Source: Mesorhizobium sp. LSHC420B00
GTDB taxonomy: Bacteria > Pseudomonadota > Alphaproteobacteria > Rhizobiales > Rhizobiaceae
DNA: 64,000 nucleotides
Direction of reading: 5' to 3'
Assembly: GCF_000503055.1 (NCBI RefSeq)
Contig: NZ_AYVY01000003.1
Span: forward strand, 42,317-106,316
In this document: in pieces, positions 1-9,256 of the stretch
Layout of the letters: every line of letters starts with the position of its first letter
How positions within the stretch are numbered: position 1 is the first letter of the stretch
The notes under the pieces: generated by a model
Seen by the model: the letters and a program-made list of their open reading frames with translations, nothing else
Databases searched by the model: none
What the model was told of the DNA's origin: nothing
Position numbers and translations under genes: made by a program

Positions 1-446
1 CGATCTCGATGCGCATCTCCGCCAATGACTGGCTCGGCATCGAGGGCGTGACGCCGGCCGATGCGGTCGAGATCGCGCGGCAGCTGCATGAAGCCGGAGT
101 CGACATCTGCGACGTGTCGGCCGGCCAGACTTCGGCCGTGGCAAGACCGGTCTATGGCCGCATGTTCCAGACGCCATTTTCCGACCGCATTCGCAACGAA
201 GTCGGCATGGCGACCATGGCGGTCGGCAATATCTACGAGCCGGACCATGTCAACTCGATCCTGATGGCCGGCCGCGCCGACCTCGTCGCACTGGCAAGGC
301 CGCATCTTGCCGATCCCTATTGGACGCTGCATGCGGCGGTCACGCTTGGCGATCGCGGCGTCAAATGGCCGGATCCCTATCTGCCCGGCCGCGACCAACT
401 CTACCGGCTGGCCGAGCGCGAAGCGGCGGCGGGGTTGAAAGTATGA
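1..446 (+). CDS. C-terminal part of an Old Yellow Enzyme-like flavoprotein (salicylyl-CoA/2-aminobenzoyl-CoA hydroxylase-reductase type), 5' end outside window
   Basis: Only the last ~148 codons are present and the frame is open to the left edge. The visible part resembles the end of the TIM-barrel of NADH:flavin oxidoreductases: a VDICDVSAG strand, then AVGNIY and [10 protein letters not shown], the usual FMN-phosphate-binding end of the barrel. In rhizobia such a domain next to SDR, MarR, enoyl-CoA hydratase and acyl-CoA dehydrogenase genes is usually the C-terminal half of the bifunctional salicylyl-CoA 5-hydroxylase / 2-aminobenzoyl-CoA monooxygenase-reductase. That assignment rests on context, since the monooxygenase half is outside the window. 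The stop codon overlaps the next start (ATGA at 443-446), so the two are probably translationally coupled. Confidence 0.75.
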   Translation, partial: ISMRISANDWLGIEGVTPADAVEIARQLHEAGVDICDVSAGQTSAVARPVYGRMFQTPFSDRIRNEVGMATMAVGNIYEPDHVNSILMAGRADLVALARPHLADPYWTLHAAVTLGDRGVKWPDPYLPGRDQLYRLAEREAAAGLKV

Positions 447-1216
447 GTTCCGCCGCAGCGATTTCAGGGCGACATGCGCTGGTCACCGGCGGCGGCTCCG
501 GCGTCGGCCGGGCGATCGCGCTGGCGCTGGCCGGCGCAGGCATCGATGTGACCATCTGTGGCCGGCGCGTGGAGCCGCTTGCCGAGGTCGCCGCTCAGAA
601 CAAGCGCATCTTCGCCATTGCCGCCGACGTCACCGACGAGGCATCGATGGCGTCGCTCTACGAGGACGCGGAAGCGGCACGCGGACCGTTAGACGTCGTC
701 GTTGCCAATGCCGGCATGTCCGGCAGCGCCTCGGCGCAGCGGACCTCGCTGGCAGACTGGCAGCGCACGCTCGACGTCAACTTGACCGGTGTGTTCCTGA
801 CGGTGAAGCCGGCGCTGGCCGGCATGGCCGCGCGCAAGACGGGCCGTATCATCTTCATCGCTTCCACCGCCGGACTGAAAGGCTATCCCTATGTTGCAGC
901 TTATGTCGCAGCCAAGCATGGCGTCGTCGGTCTGATGCGGGCACTCGCCGTCGAGACCGCGAAGTCCGGCGTGACCGTAAATGCGGTGTGCCCGGGTTTC
1001 GTCGAAACCGAAATGCTGGAAGGCGCCGTTCGGCGCATCGTCGAAACGACCGGCCGCTCGGCCGAGCAGGCGCGGACAAGCCTTGCCGAGACCAACCCGC
1101 AAGGCCGCTTCATCCAGCCAGAGGAAATTGCAGCCGCCGTGCTCTATCTGTGTAGCGACGCCGCCGGGTCGATCACCGGACAAACGATTTCGATCTCCGG
1201 AGGTGAGACATGGTAG
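443..1216 (+). CDS. Short-chain dehydrogenase/reductase (SDR)
   Basis: A 257-aa classical SDR. The Rossmann glycine motif TGGGSGVG (15-22), the NAG motif (89-91), the catalytic Ser141 and the Tyr154-x-x-x-Lys158 pair are all present. It probably oxidises a beta-hydroxyacyl-CoA or related alcohol in the CoA-bound aromatic breakdown route suggested by the neighbours; the substrate is not readable from sequence. The ATG at 443 is preferred over an upstream in-frame start because it overlaps the previous stop (ATGA) and gives the normal SDR length with the glycine motif near residue 15. Its stop overlaps the downstream MarR start (ATGGTAG at 1210-1216). Confidence 0.9.
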   Translation: MSSAAAISGRHALVTGGGSGVGRAIALALAGAGIDVTICGRRVEPLAEVAAQNKRIFAIAADVTDEASMASLYEDAEAARGPLDVVVANAGMSGSASAQRTSLADWQRTLDVNLTGVFLTVKPALAGMAARKTGRIIFIASTAGLKGYPYVAAYVAAKHGVVGLMRALAVETAKSGVTVNAVCPGFVETEMLEGAVRRIVETTGRSAEQARTSLAETNPQGRFIQPEEIAAAVLYLCSDAAGSITGQTISISGGETW

Positions 1217-1689
1217 CCGGTCCCCTGCCCGCCCCGTCCGGACCCGGCAAGGACCGCCTGCGGCTGTGGATACGCTTGCTGCGCGCCTCGCGCACCATCG
1301 AGGCCGAGCTGCGCGAACGCTTGCGGCAAGAATTCAACACAACGCTGCCACGCTTCGACGTGATGGCCGCGCTCTACAGGGCGCCCGAGGGCATGCTGAT
1401 GAGCGACCTGTCGCGCTTCCTGCTAGTGTCCAACGGCAATGTCACGGGCATCATCGACCGGCTGGTCTCGGAAGGGCTGGTGATGCGAGCCCGACGCAAT
1501 GGCGACCGCCGCACCTCGATGGTACGGCTGACGGAAGAGGGATCGAAGACTTTCGGCGTGATCGCCGCCGCGCATGAAAAATGGGTCGGCGAATTGCTGG
1601 GCAATGTGAGCGAGGACGAGGCGCGCCGGCTGACCGGCATGCTGACCTCCTTCCGCAGCAATTGGGAGGGACGGGAATGGCAAAGATAG
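1210..1689 (+). CDS. MarR-family transcriptional regulator
   Basis: A 159-aa winged-helix protein of MarR type, with a helix-turn-helix around residues 55-80 ([21 protein letters not shown]) and a wing with [13 protein letters not shown]. MarR proteins bind palindromes as dimers and are often released by phenolic or CoA-thioester ligands. Its place inside the operon, overlapping the SDR stop by 7 bases and running into the enoyl-CoA hydratase start, suggests it controls this cluster by sensing an aromatic-CoA intermediate (inference). A 14-bp palindrome at 4359-4372 is a candidate operator. Confidence 0.88.
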   Translation: MVAGPLPAPSGPGKDRLRLWIRLLRASRTIEAELRERLRQEFNTTLPRFDVMAALYRAPEGMLMSDLSRFLLVSNGNVTGIIDRLVSEGLVMRARRNGDRRTSMVRLTEEGSKTFGVIAAAHEKWVGELLGNVSEDEARRLTGMLTSFRSNWEGREWQR

Positions 1690-2489
1690 CCGGCCGCAAG
1701 CCGAAGCATTTCCTCTGGCAGGTCGAAGGCAAAATCGCAAAGATCCGGCTTGACCGGCCGGAGCGAAAGAACCCGCTGACCTTCGACAGCTATGCCGAAT
1801 TGCGCGACACTTTTCGCGACCTTGTCTACGCCGACGACGTCGATGCGGTGGTGTTCCTTCCCAATGGCGGCAATTTCTGCTCGGGCGGCGATGTCCACGA
1901 AATCATCGGCCCACTGGTCAAGATGGACATGAAGGCGCTGCTCGCCTTCACTCGCATGACCGGCGATTTCGTCAAGGCGATGCTGAATTGCGGCAAGCCG
2001 ATTATTGCGGCGGTCGACGGCGTGGCGGTCGGCGCCGGCGCGATTATCGCCATGGCCTCCGACATCCGCATCGCCACGCCACAGGCAAAAACGGCTTTCC
2101 TGTTCAGCCGCGTCGGCCTTGCCGGCTGCGACATGGGCGCCTGCGCGATCCTGCCGCGCATCATTGGCCAGGGTCGCGCCGCCGAACTGCTCTATACCGG
2201 CCGCACGATGAGCGCCGAGGAAGGCGAGCGCTGGGGCTTCTACAATCGGCTGGTCGATGCCGCAACGCTCGAGGCCGACGCGCTCGACATGGCCGCGCGC
2301 ATCGTTTCCGGCCCAACCTTCGCCCACGGCATGACCAAGACGCAGCTGAACCAGGAGTGGTCGATGGGCCTCGACCAGGCTATCGAAGCGGAAGCGCAGG
2401 CGCAGGCGATCTGCATGCAGACCCGCGATTTCGAACGGGCCTACAAGGCTTTCGTCGCCAAGGAGAAGCCGGTGTTCGAGGGGGATTGA
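1677..2489 (+). CDS. Enoyl-CoA hydratase/isomerase (crotonase) family protein
   Basis: A 270-aa crotonase-fold protein. The two oxyanion-hole segments are visible (NFCSGGD and DGVAVGAG). The region that normally carries the second catalytic glutamate reads [10 protein letters not shown], with an Asp-containing variant also seen in aromatic-pathway crotonases, so the chemistry may differ from simple hydration. The ATG at 1677 is chosen because GGGAGGGACGGGA lies just upstream and the protein then starts at the family's usual place. It overlaps the end of the MarR gene by 13 bases, consistent with one transcript. It is followed by an inverted-repeat element before the acyl-CoA dehydrogenase gene. 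Confidence 0.88.
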   Translation: MAKIAGRKPKHFLWQVEGKIAKIRLDRPERKNPLTFDSYAELRDTFRDLVYADDVDAVVFLPNGGNFCSGGDVHEIIGPLVKMDMKALLAFTRMTGDFVKAMLNCGKPIIAAVDGVAVGAGAIIAMASDIRIATPQAKTAFLFSRVGLAGCDMGACAILPRIIGQGRAAELLYTGRTMSAEEGERWGFYNRLVDAATLEADALDMAARIVSGPTFAHGMTKTQLNQEWSMGLDQAIEAEAQAQAICMQTRDFERAYKAFVAKEKPVFEGD

Positions 2490-2523
2490 GGATGATCGCT
2501 TCCATGGGCACGCTGGCAAGACA

Positions 2524-2684
2524 GCACCCCCCTCTGGCCTGCCGGCCATCTCCCCCTCAAGGGGGGAGATTGGATGTCAGGCCCGCTTTCGCCAATCTCC
2601 AACATCGCCGGGAGAGCAGTGGCAGCGAAGCCGCCAATCTCCCCCTTAGAGGGGGAGATGTCCGGCAGGACAGAGGGGGGCGCC
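2524..2684. repeat. ~160-bp intergenic inverted-repeat element, copy A
   Basis: The element starts with CACCCCCCTCTGGCC and ends with the near complement (GGACAGAGGGGGG). Each arm contains its own small palindrome (ATCTCCCCCTCAAGGGGGGA and a partner at 2637-2659). About 60 less conserved bases lie between the arms. Copies B (37774-37932) and C (53837-53996) share arms and layout. It resembles the intergenic mosaic repeats known from rhizobia. It sits between two co-directional genes of the catabolic cluster and could fold in RNA to process or attenuate the transcript. Confidence 0.85.
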
Positions 2685-2720
2685 GTGGAGCGCCAGGGCC
2701 GGAGAACTGTGGAGGCAGAA

Positions 2721-3869
2721 ATGCCTGACCGTTCCTTCCTCACCTGGCCGTTTTTCGAGGACCATCACCGCGAGTTGGCAGAGCGGCTGGAGGCATGGTG
2801 CGCCAAGAACCTGCCGGTCGCGCATGACGATGTCGACGCAGCCTGCCGCGAGCTGGTGGCCAAGCTCGGCCGGGATGGCTGGCTGAAACCGACAGCGCTC
2901 GACACCGAAAACCCTGCAGCACTCGACGTGCGCACATTGTGCCTCACGCGCGAAACGCTGGCCCGGCATGACGGGCTGGCCGATTTCGCCTTCGCCATGC
3001 AAGGGCTCGGCACCGGCGCGCTCAGCCTGTTCGGCACGCCAGACCAGCAGCACTGGCTGGGGAAGACACGGGCCGGCAAGGCGATTTCGGCTTTCGCACT
3101 GTCGGAGGCGCGTTCGGGCTCGGACGTTGCCAATATGGAAATGACGGCCACGCGTGACGGCGATAGCTATATCCTATCCGGCGAAAAAACCTGGATCTCC
3201 AACGGCGGTATCGCTGACTTTTATGTTGTCTTTGTCCGTACTGGCGAAGCGCCCGGTGCCAAGGGGCTTTCGGCGTTCATCGTGCCGGCCGAGACAAAGG
3301 GCCTGACCATCGCCGAGCGGCTGGAGGTGATCGCGCCGCACCCGCTCGCCCGGCTGTCTTTCGACAATGCCCGCGTTCCAGCCTCGGCGCTGATCGGCAA
3401 ACCCGGTGATGGTTTTCGCATCGCCATGTCGGTGCTCGACGTGTTCCGTTCGACGGTCGGGGCAGCTGCGCTCGGCTTTGCCCGGCGCGCGCTGGACGAA
3501 AGCATCAAAAGAGTGGCCGAGCGCAGGCTGTTCGGTGCAGCGATGGCCGAGCTGCAGATGGTGCAGGGCCACATCGCCGAGATGGCGCTGGATGTCGATG
3601 CCGCCGCCTTGTTGGTCTACCGCGCCGCCTGGACCAAGGACATGGGCGCGGCTCGGGTTACCCGCGAAGCCGCCATGGCCAAGCTGTTCGCTACCGACAA
3701 GGCGCAGGAGGTGATCGACAGGGCTGTGCAGCTGCATGGCGGCGACGGCGTCCGCAGGGGCCATATCGTCGAAAGACTGTATCGCGAGATCCGGGCGCTG
3801 CGCATCTACGAGGGAGCGTCGGACGTGCAGAAGGTGGTGATTGCACGGCAAGTGATGGGAGCGGCCTGA
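2721..3869 (+). CDS. Acyl-CoA dehydrogenase family protein
   Basis: A 382-aa flavoprotein with the standard ACAD order: N-terminal helical domain, middle beta domain ([17 protein letters not shown] and [10 protein letters not shown], the FAD/substrate region) and C-terminal helical domain with the catalytic-Glu signature [11 protein letters not shown] near the end. It should introduce an alpha,beta double bond into an acyl-CoA and pass electrons to ETF. Start ATG 2721 follows GTGGAGGCAGAA, a good ribosome-binding site, and matches the family length. The cluster context suggests a cyclic or aryl-derived CoA substrate (inference). Confidence 0.9.
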   Translation: MPDRSFLTWPFFEDHHRELAERLEAWCAKNLPVAHDDVDAACRELVAKLGRDGWLKPTALDTENPAALDVRTLCLTRETLARHDGLADFAFAMQGLGTGALSLFGTPDQQHWLGKTRAGKAISAFALSEARSGSDVANMEMTATRDGDSYILSGEKTWISNGGIADFYVVFVRTGEAPGAKGLSAFIVPAETKGLTIAERLEVIAPHPLARLSFDNARVPASALIGKPGDGFRIAMSVLDVFRSTVGAAALGFARRALDESIKRVAERRLFGAAMAELQMVQGHIAEMALDVDAAALLVYRAAWTKDMGAARVTREAAMAKLFATDKAQEVIDRAVQLHGGDGVRRGHIVERLYREIRALRIYEGASDVQKVVIARQVMGAA

Positions 3870-3944
3870 GACCGGAGTTTGTGTGGAAGAATTGATCGTC
3901 TTTGAGTTTTGAGCGACCGGATTTGAGCATTGGGAGGCTTTGAT

Positions 3945-4340
3945 ATGCACACCATCCTGCAGCCGGAAGGCTGGGCGAAACCCGTCGGCTACGCCAATGG
4001 CGTCGCCGCGCGTGGGCAGCTTGTCTTCGTCGGCGGGCAGGTCGGCTGGAACGGACAGGGCCGCTTCGAGACCGACGATCTTGTCGGCCAGGTGAGACAG
4101 ACGCTTGCCAATATTGTCGCCGTGCTCGCCGAGGCTGGCGCCATGCCGCAGCATATCACCTCGATGACTTGGTACTTTACCGACAAGGCGGAATATTTGG
4201 CCAACCTCAAGGGGATCGGCGAGGTCTATCGCGAGGTGATCGGCCGGCATTTTCCGGCGATGGCCGCCATGCAGGTGATGGCGCTGGTCGAAGATCGCGC
4301 CAAGGTTGAGATCCAGGCCACGGCGGTTATTCCGGACTGA
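3945..4340 (+). CDS. RidA-like (YjgF/YER057c/UK114) family protein
   Basis: A 131-aa protein of the small trimeric Rid fold. Start ATG 3945 has GGGAGG eight bases upstream. Archetypal RidA deaminates reactive imines using an arginine in a PARS-like motif. Here the aligned stretch reads FPAMAAMQVMALVEDRAKVEIQATAVI, so that arginine seems absent. This points to one of the non-deaminase Rid groups often found with aromatic or amino-compound catabolic genes. It is probably the last gene of the cluster, 75 bases after the acyl-CoA dehydrogenase. Role in the pathway unknown. Confidence 0.8.
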   Translation: MHTILQPEGWAKPVGYANGVAARGQLVFVGGQVGWNGQGRFETDDLVGQVRQTLANIVAVLAEAGAMPQHITSMTWYFTDKAEYLANLKGIGEVYREVIGRHFPAMAAMQVMALVEDRAKVEIQATAVIPD

Positions 4341-4358
4341 TGGCAACACGCGGCAATT

Positions 4359-4372
4359 TTTTAAGCTTAAAA
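4359..4372. promoter_or_regulatory. 14-bp perfect palindrome, candidate MarR-type operator
   Basis: TTTTAAGCTTAAAA is a perfect palindrome just after the RidA-like gene and about 147 bases upstream of the amino-acid-binding protein gene. AT-rich palindromes of this size are typical MarR-family operators and a MarR gene lies 2.7 kb upstream. Ownership of the site is inferred. Confidence 0.4.
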
Positions 4373-4518
4373 CTTTCGCCTTGAAAAGCGCGGTACTTTG
4401 GATAGCATCCGATGTCTTACGACTGCCGTGCCGGGAGGGCTTTCCGGCAGTCCGGTTACTTGGCGTATCAAAACCGTGCGGGGCCAAACCCGTCCGATCA
4501 CAACCAGAGGGAACGAAA

Positions 4519-5310
4519 ATGAACTTCACCCGTCGCAACCTGCTTCTTGTTGCTGCCGCCATCGGCATCGCCGGCGGCCCGGCCTATGCCGAAGGCACGC
4601 TGAATGTCGGCGCCTATCCGACCAATCCGCCTTTTGAATACAAGAACGAGAGCGGTACATTCGAGGGTTTCGAAGTCGACATCATCAACGAAGCGGCAAA
4701 GCGTATCGGCATGACCACTGACATCGCCGACCTCGGTTTCCAGGCGCTGTTCGCCGCCACCACCTCGAAGCGCATCGACGTCGCCATTTCGTCGATCACC
4801 ATCACGCCGGAGCGGCTGAAGTCGCAGTCGTTCACGCAACCCTACTATGATTCCGACATGGGCATCGCCGCGAAGGCCGATAGCCCAATCAAGGCCGAGG
4901 CCGACCTCAAGGGCAAGATCGTCGGCGTGCTGTCCGGCTCGACCGGCGAAACCTGGGTCAAGGCGCACCAGGAAGCGGACGGGTTCAGTGACGTCAAGGG
5001 CTACGACACGCAGCAGAATTTGCTGCTCGATCTCAGCTCCGGCCGCGTCGATGCGGCGGTCAGCGATATTCCGGGCCTGGAATATTCTTTCACCAGGATG
5101 AAGGATCTCGCCGTAAAAGAGCGCATCAAGACCGGCGAGCAGTACGGCCTGATGATGACCAAGGACCACCCGTTGCTCGGCAAGCTGAACGACGCGCTGA
5201 CCGCGATGAAGACGGATGGCACGCTGGCCGCGATCCACAAGAAATGGTTCGGCAGCGACGCACCGGCCGATTCCTCGACCGTCAAGGAAATGCCTATGCC
5301 GAAGGCCTGA
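4519..5310 (+). CDS. Amino-acid ABC transporter, periplasmic substrate-binding protein
   Basis: A 263-aa type-II periplasmic binding protein of the polar amino-acid family (SBP_bac_3). It opens with NFTRRN, a hydrophobic stretch LLLVAAAIGIAGG and an AYA cleavage site (signal peptide of about 24 residues). Family marks include the N-terminal VGAYPTNPPFEY strand, GFEVDIINEAAKRIGM and the later LKGKIVGVLSGST hinge. ATG 4519 follows AGAGGGA. It pairs with the permease 109 bases downstream. Ligand not determinable; polar or charged amino acids are the usual substrates. Confidence 0.92.
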   Translation: MNFTRRNLLLVAAAIGIAGGPAYAEGTLNVGAYPTNPPFEYKNESGTFEGFEVDIINEAAKRIGMTTDIADLGFQALFAATTSKRIDVAISSITITPERLKSQSFTQPYYDSDMGIAAKADSPIKAEADLKGKIVGVLSGSTGETWVKAHQEADGFSDVKGYDTQQNLLLDLSSGRVDAAVSDIPGLEYSFTRMKDLAVKERIKTGEQYGLMMTKDHPLLGKLNDALTAMKTDGTLAAIHKKWFGSDAPADSSTVKEMPMPKA

Positions 5311-5419
5311 GCGGCAGTTCGCGCTTAAATGTCGTGCCGGCTTTCGATGCCGGCACGATTTCGGATTTCGGGCTCGGGCTCGAGCGTCGCGGGACGCCAA
5401 ACGTTTCGGGAATGCTGCG

Positions 5420-6094
5420 ATGTCGCTGCTGGACACCTTCTTCAACGCCGACGTCATGATCTCCAGCCTGCCGGCACTGCTGCGCGGCTTCCTGAACACG
5501 CTGCTGCTCGGAATCATGAGCATCGGCATCGGTATTCCCGTCGGCCTCGCGATCAGCCTGGTACGGCTCTATGCGCCAAAGCCGCTTCGGCTGCTGGCTG
5601 TCGGCTACATCGACATTTTCCGGGCGATGCCGGTGCTGGTCGTGCTGATCCTGATCTACTATGCGCTGCCGTTTCTCGGCATACGCCTGTCGTCTTGGAC
5701 TTCCGCGGTGATGGCGTTCGCCATCATCATGGCGGCCTATTCGGCCGAGGTGTTCCGCTCCGGCATAGAAAGCATTCCGCGCGGCCAGTTCGAGGCGGCG
5801 CAGGCGCTCGGCCTGCCGTTCTTGCTGACCTTGCGCAAGGTCGTGCTGCCGCAGGCGATCCGCGTCGTCATTCCACCGATGACCAGCAACTGCGTTTCGA
5901 TGTTCAAGGACACCTCGCTCGCCTCCACCGTGGCGCTGCCCGAACTGCTGAAGGAAGCGACCAACGCGCAATCGCTCTATGCCAACCCCTCACCGCTGAT
6001 CGGCGCCGCGCTGGTCTATCTCATCTTTCTCTGGCCGATGGTCCGTCTCGTCAGCCTCCTTGAACGCCGATTTCAAACCGAAAAGACCCGCTGA
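5420..6094 (+). CDS. Amino-acid ABC transporter permease (HisM/GlnP type)
   Basis: A 224-aa inner-membrane permease with about five hydrophobic segments. The conserved EAA-type cytoplasmic loop that docks the ATPase is readable as EAAQALGLPFLLTLRKVVLPQ. The N-terminal FLNTLLLGIMSIGIGIPVG is typical of the polar amino-acid branch. ATG 5420 gives the normal length of ~220 aa. No ATP-binding subunit of this family is present before or after, so an ATPase must come from elsewhere or be shared. The aminotransferase gene begins 30 bases downstream, in apparent operon. Confidence 0.92.
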   Translation: MSLLDTFFNADVMISSLPALLRGFLNTLLLGIMSIGIGIPVGLAISLVRLYAPKPLRLLAVGYIDIFRAMPVLVVLILIYYALPFLGIRLSSWTSAVMAFAIIMAAYSAEVFRSGIESIPRGQFEAAQALGLPFLLTLRKVVLPQAIRVVIPPMTSNCVSMFKDTSLASTVALPELLKEATNAQSLYANPSPLIGAALVYLIFLWPMVRLVSLLERRFQTEKTR

Positions 6095-6124
6095 ATCTGT
6101 CAGCGCACTTCGCAGGAGACGACC

Positions 6125-7417
6125 TTGAACCAGCATCAGATTTCGAAAACGGGCGATGCCGCAGCTTTCCCGGTCGAGACGATCCGCGCCATGTTTCCCG
6201 CCTTGCAGCAGGCCGGCGACTTCATCTTCATGGACAATGCCGCCGGGGCGCAGATCCCGCAAAGTGTGCTCGACGCGGTCACCAACCATTTGGTCGCGCA
6301 TAATGTGCAGCGCGGCGGCCGCTACGGCCGCAGCGTCACCGTCGATCAAGCCGTCGCCGGCGCGCGCGAAAGCGTGGCCTTGCTGATCAACGCCACCAAC
6401 CCGGCGGAGATCTGTTTCGGCATGAACGCCACTTCGTTCATCCGCCTGGTCAGCCTCGGCATCGGCCAGATGCTTTCTGAGCGACCAAACGGGGAGCGTG
6501 ACGAGATCGTCATCACCGACATGGATCACGATGCCAATATCGCGACGTGGCTGGCGCTGGCACCCGCCGGCGCCAAGTTCAAATGGTGGCGGATGCGCGA
6601 GGACGGCAATCTGCATGTCGACGATTTGCGCCCGCTGGTCTCCGAGCGCACCCGCCTCGTGGCCTGCACGGTGACGGCGCATTCGATCGGCTCGATCGTC
6701 GACGTTGCTTCAGTGGCTGGGATCGCGCATGCGGCAGGCGCCGAAGTGTTCCTCGACTGCGTGCATTACGGCCCGCACGGGCTGATCGATGTGCAGGCAT
6801 GGGACTGCGACTATCTGGTCTGCTCCGGCTACAAGAATTTCTCGCCGCATATGGGCTTCCTGTGGGGCCGCTTCGAAACGCTGAAGCGTCTGCCGACCTT
6901 CCGCGAGGACTTCATTCCCGACGAGCCGCCCTATAAGATCGAGGCCGGCACCTTCATCTACGAGAACGTCTCCGGCATGGATGCCGCGGTGCGCTATCTC
7001 GAATCGATCGGCCGCAATTTCGCTCCAGCCAATAACCGATCGCGCCGCGACAACATCGTCGCCGGTATGAATGCCATTCGCGATTACGAGCAGGTGCTGG
7101 CGCGCGAAATGCTGGCGGTGCTCAAAGATTGCGGCGCGACGATCTACGGCGTGGCCGAAGAGGCACGCCTCCGCGAGCGCGTGCCGACCTTCTGCTTCAA
7201 CATCGGCACGCTGTCGCCGCAGAGGATCGTCGAGGAGATGGCCGAGATGCAGATCGGCATTCGCGACGGCCACATGTATGCGCCGCGCCTGATGAAGCGG
7301 CTCAACCTCAGCATGGACAGCGGCGCCGTCCGCGCCTCGCTGGTGCATTACAATACGATCGAGGAAGTCCGGCGCTTCGGCGAGGCGCTTCGCACCATCA
7401 TTGCCCGGCTGTCCTGA
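6125..7417 (+). CDS. Class-V aminotransferase fold PLP enzyme (cysteine desulfurase-like, VC1184 type)
   Basis: A 430-aa fold-type I PLP enzyme. The N-terminal [10 protein letters not shown] segment and the Schiff-base lysine in [10 protein letters not shown] (Lys237) fit the class-V group that includes cysteine desulfurases and isopenicillin-N epimerase-like enzymes. There is no obvious SufS-style Cys loop, so sulfur transfer is uncertain; a desulfurase, lyase or racemase activity on an imported amino acid is equally possible. The start appears to be TTG at 6125, with AGGAGA five bases upstream; the first in-frame ATG would remove the conserved N-terminus. It is coupled to the amino-acid ABC genes and its 3' end overlaps the opposing gene by 70 bases. 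Confidence 0.85.
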   Translation: MNQHQISKTGDAAAFPVETIRAMFPALQQAGDFIFMDNAAGAQIPQSVLDAVTNHLVAHNVQRGGRYGRSVTVDQAVAGARESVALLINATNPAEICFGMNATSFIRLVSLGIGQMLSERPNGERDEIVITDMDHDANIATWLALAPAGAKFKWWRMREDGNLHVDDLRPLVSERTRLVACTVTAHSIGSIVDVASVAGIAHAAGAEVFLDCVHYGPHGLIDVQAWDCDYLVCSGYKNFSPHMGFLWGRFETLKRLPTFREDFIPDEPPYKIEAGTFIYENVSGMDAAVRYLESIGRNFAPANNRSRRDNIVAGMNAIRDYEQVLAREMLAVLKDCGATIYGVAEEARLRERVPTFCFNIGTLSPQRIVEEMAEMQIGIRDGHMYAPRLMKRLNLSMDSGAVRASLVHYNTIEEVRRFGEALRTIIARLS

Positions 7418-8220
7418 TCGGGCTGGCCGGCGGCGCCGGCGCGATCCTCGTGAAGGGCGAAGGCGGTCGCACCCGGGTTCTCCAAGCCGGGGCGCAACTG
7501 CATGCTTGGGATCAGGTAATCGCCGCCATTCTGCTGCCGATAAGGAATGGGCTGGATTGTCTCGAGCGTCTGCATCCTTTCGCGCAGTCGCTCCGCGACA
7601 GGCTCGAAATCGGCCTCCCCGAAACGGTCCACCCTGTAGACCACGAACGGCGGAAGCACGTCGTAGCCCGGATAGTATAGAATCCCGTGGTTGATCGGGA
7701 ACAGCAGGTCGTCGATCGGGCCGTTGACGCCGCGGGCGGAATAATGCTCCTCCCAGCCGCCGGTGGTAACGATTAGCATCGCGCGCTTGCCGGCGAGCGT
7801 TCCTTCGCCAAAGCGGTCACCCCACCTCTTATCGCTGTGCTCGCCGACGCCATAGGCGAAGCCGTAGGCATACACCCGATCGACCCAGCCCTTGAGGATC
7901 GCCGGCATGGCGTACCACCACAGGGGAAACTGGAGGATCAGGGTGTCGGCCCATAGCAGCTTGTCGATCTCCGCTTTGACGTCATCGGTCAGAGTGCCGC
8001 TCGCAAAAGCTTTTTTGGAGGCGCCGGCCGGCAGGAAGCGTGCTTCGGGCGGCCACGACGGAAAGTCGGCACGGTCCACCTCGGATTTCCAGCCATCGGC
8101 ATAGAGGTCAGACACCCGCACCTCGTGGCCTTGGGTCTCGAGCTCCCTGATGGCGACGCCACGCAGTGCGCCGTTGAGCGAATTCGGTTCAGGATGAGCA
8201 AAAACAAGCAGGACTTTCAT
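7348..8220 (-). CDS. NAD(P)H-dependent oxidoreductase, quinone reductase/flavodoxin-like fold
   Basis: A 290-aa member of the NQO1/MdaB flavodoxin-2 family, with the N-terminal phosphate-binding strand-loop [19 protein letters not shown] and the FMN-site segment [19 protein letters not shown]. It is expected to reduce quinones or other electrophiles with two electrons. It is longer than the usual ~200-260 residues: after [10 protein letters not shown] a non-conserved tail of ~35 residues runs antiparallel into the aminotransferase gene end. It is divergent from a LysR gene (93-base gap), the standard arrangement for a LysR-controlled detoxification gene. Confidence 0.87.
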   Translation of the reverse strand: MKVLLVFAHPEPNSLNGALRGVAIRELETQGHEVRVSDLYADGWKSEVDRADFPSWPPEARFLPAGASKKAFASGTLTDDVKAEIDKLLWADTLILQFPLWWYAMPAILKGWVDRVYAYGFAYGVGEHSDKRWGDRFGEGTLAGKRAMLIVTTGGWEEHYSARGVNGPIDDLLFPINHGILYYPGYDVLPPFVVYRVDRFGEADFEPVAERLRERMQTLETIQPIPYRQQNGGDYLIPSMQLRPGLENPGATAFALHEDRAGAAGQPDQDSRAMMVRSASPKRRTSSIVL

Positions 8221-8313
8221 GGGTCTACTCCGAAGAAGGACGATAGACACCAAAGGTAGCCAGCCGTCGGCTAATCCACTATATGTAGGAAATGTATAAG
8301 ATAATGCCGAATA

Positions 8314-9234
8314 ATGGATAAATCGGACGTCACCCTCGAGCGCATGCGCACCTTCGTTCGCGTCGCCGAGCGCGGCAGCCTCTCGGCGGTGGCGCGCGAG
8401 CTCGGAGTTGGTCAGTCGACGGTCACGCGGCATCTGCGGGAGCTCGAGGAGGCCGTCGGCGTGCCCTTGCTCAGCAGGACCACCCGGCGTGTCACGATGA
8501 CCGATGAAGGCAGCCGTTACTATGCCGACAGCGTCCAGATCCTGCGCCTCGTTGAGCAGGCCGGCGATGAGGCGCGAGGCACGCGCGGCGCATCGGCTGG
8601 CACGATCCGGATATCCTGCACGGCGGCGCTCGGCGTCTTGCACGTCAGCCGGCTGATCTTCGCCTTTCAGGACCGTTATCCCGACATCGGCATCGATCTC
8701 AGCCTAACCGACGAGCGCATCGACCTTGTGCGGGAGGGCGTCGACATCGCGCTTCGCCTCGGTCCGCTCACCGACAGCTCGATGAAGCTGCGGGCGCTCG
8801 GTCAGTCCCGGCGTCTGCTGGTGGCGGCGCCGGCCTATCTGGCGGCCCGGGGCAGACCGGCTGTCCCGCAGGATCTGCCTGGCCATGAAGGCATTCGGAT
8901 GTCGAACATCGCGGGAAGCGACACGCTCGCCCTGCAGGGGCCGGGCGGCGAGCGCTTTGCGGTGCCCTTTGGCGGCCGATTTCGGGTCGACCATGGGCTT
9001 GCTGCGCGCAAAGCCCTTGTCGCCGGACGCGGTATCGCACCCGCCCACCACTGGCTTGTCGACGATCTTCTGGCGGCCGGCCGGCTGGAAATTATCCTGC
9101 CGGGCTATTTTCCGCCTCCCGTCCCGCTGAGCATGCTGATCGTTCCGGAGCGTGCGGGCATTGCCCGGGTGCGGCTGCTGGTCGACTTTCTCGCCGAGCA
9201 GATCTCCGGCATTCCGGGGATCGAGAAGCGGTAG
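8314..9234 (+). CDS. LysR-family transcriptional regulator
   Basis: A 306-aa regulator with an N-terminal winged helix-turn-helix (LSAVARELGVGQSTVTRHLREL, about residues 20-41) and a C-terminal type-2 periplasmic-binding-like effector domain (residues ~90-300). It belongs to the CrgA-like branch commonly divergent from quinone or aldehyde reductases. It probably controls the adjacent flavodoxin-fold oxidoreductase through the shared 8221-8313 gap. The start at 8314 has no strong ribosome-binding site but gives the usual LysR N-terminus. Confidence 0.9.
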   Translation: MDKSDVTLERMRTFVRVAERGSLSAVARELGVGQSTVTRHLRELEEAVGVPLLSRTTRRVTMTDEGSRYYADSVQILRLVEQAGDEARGTRGASAGTIRISCTAALGVLHVSRLIFAFQDRYPDIGIDLSLTDERIDLVREGVDIALRLGPLTDSSMKLRALGQSRRLLVAAPAYLAARGRPAVPQDLPGHEGIRMSNIAGSDTLALQGPGGERFAVPFGGRFRVDHGLAARKALVAGRGIAPAHHWLVDDLLAAGRLEIILPGYFPPPVPLSMLIVPERAGIARVRLLVDFLAEQISGIPGIEKR

Positions 9235-9256
9235 CCGGCCGGCAAACCTCGCCGGA

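Noticed and set aside
8221..8313. Specific LysR operator in the oxidoreductase/LysR gap
   Set aside because: Several T-N11-A arrangements occur but none is clearly symmetric.
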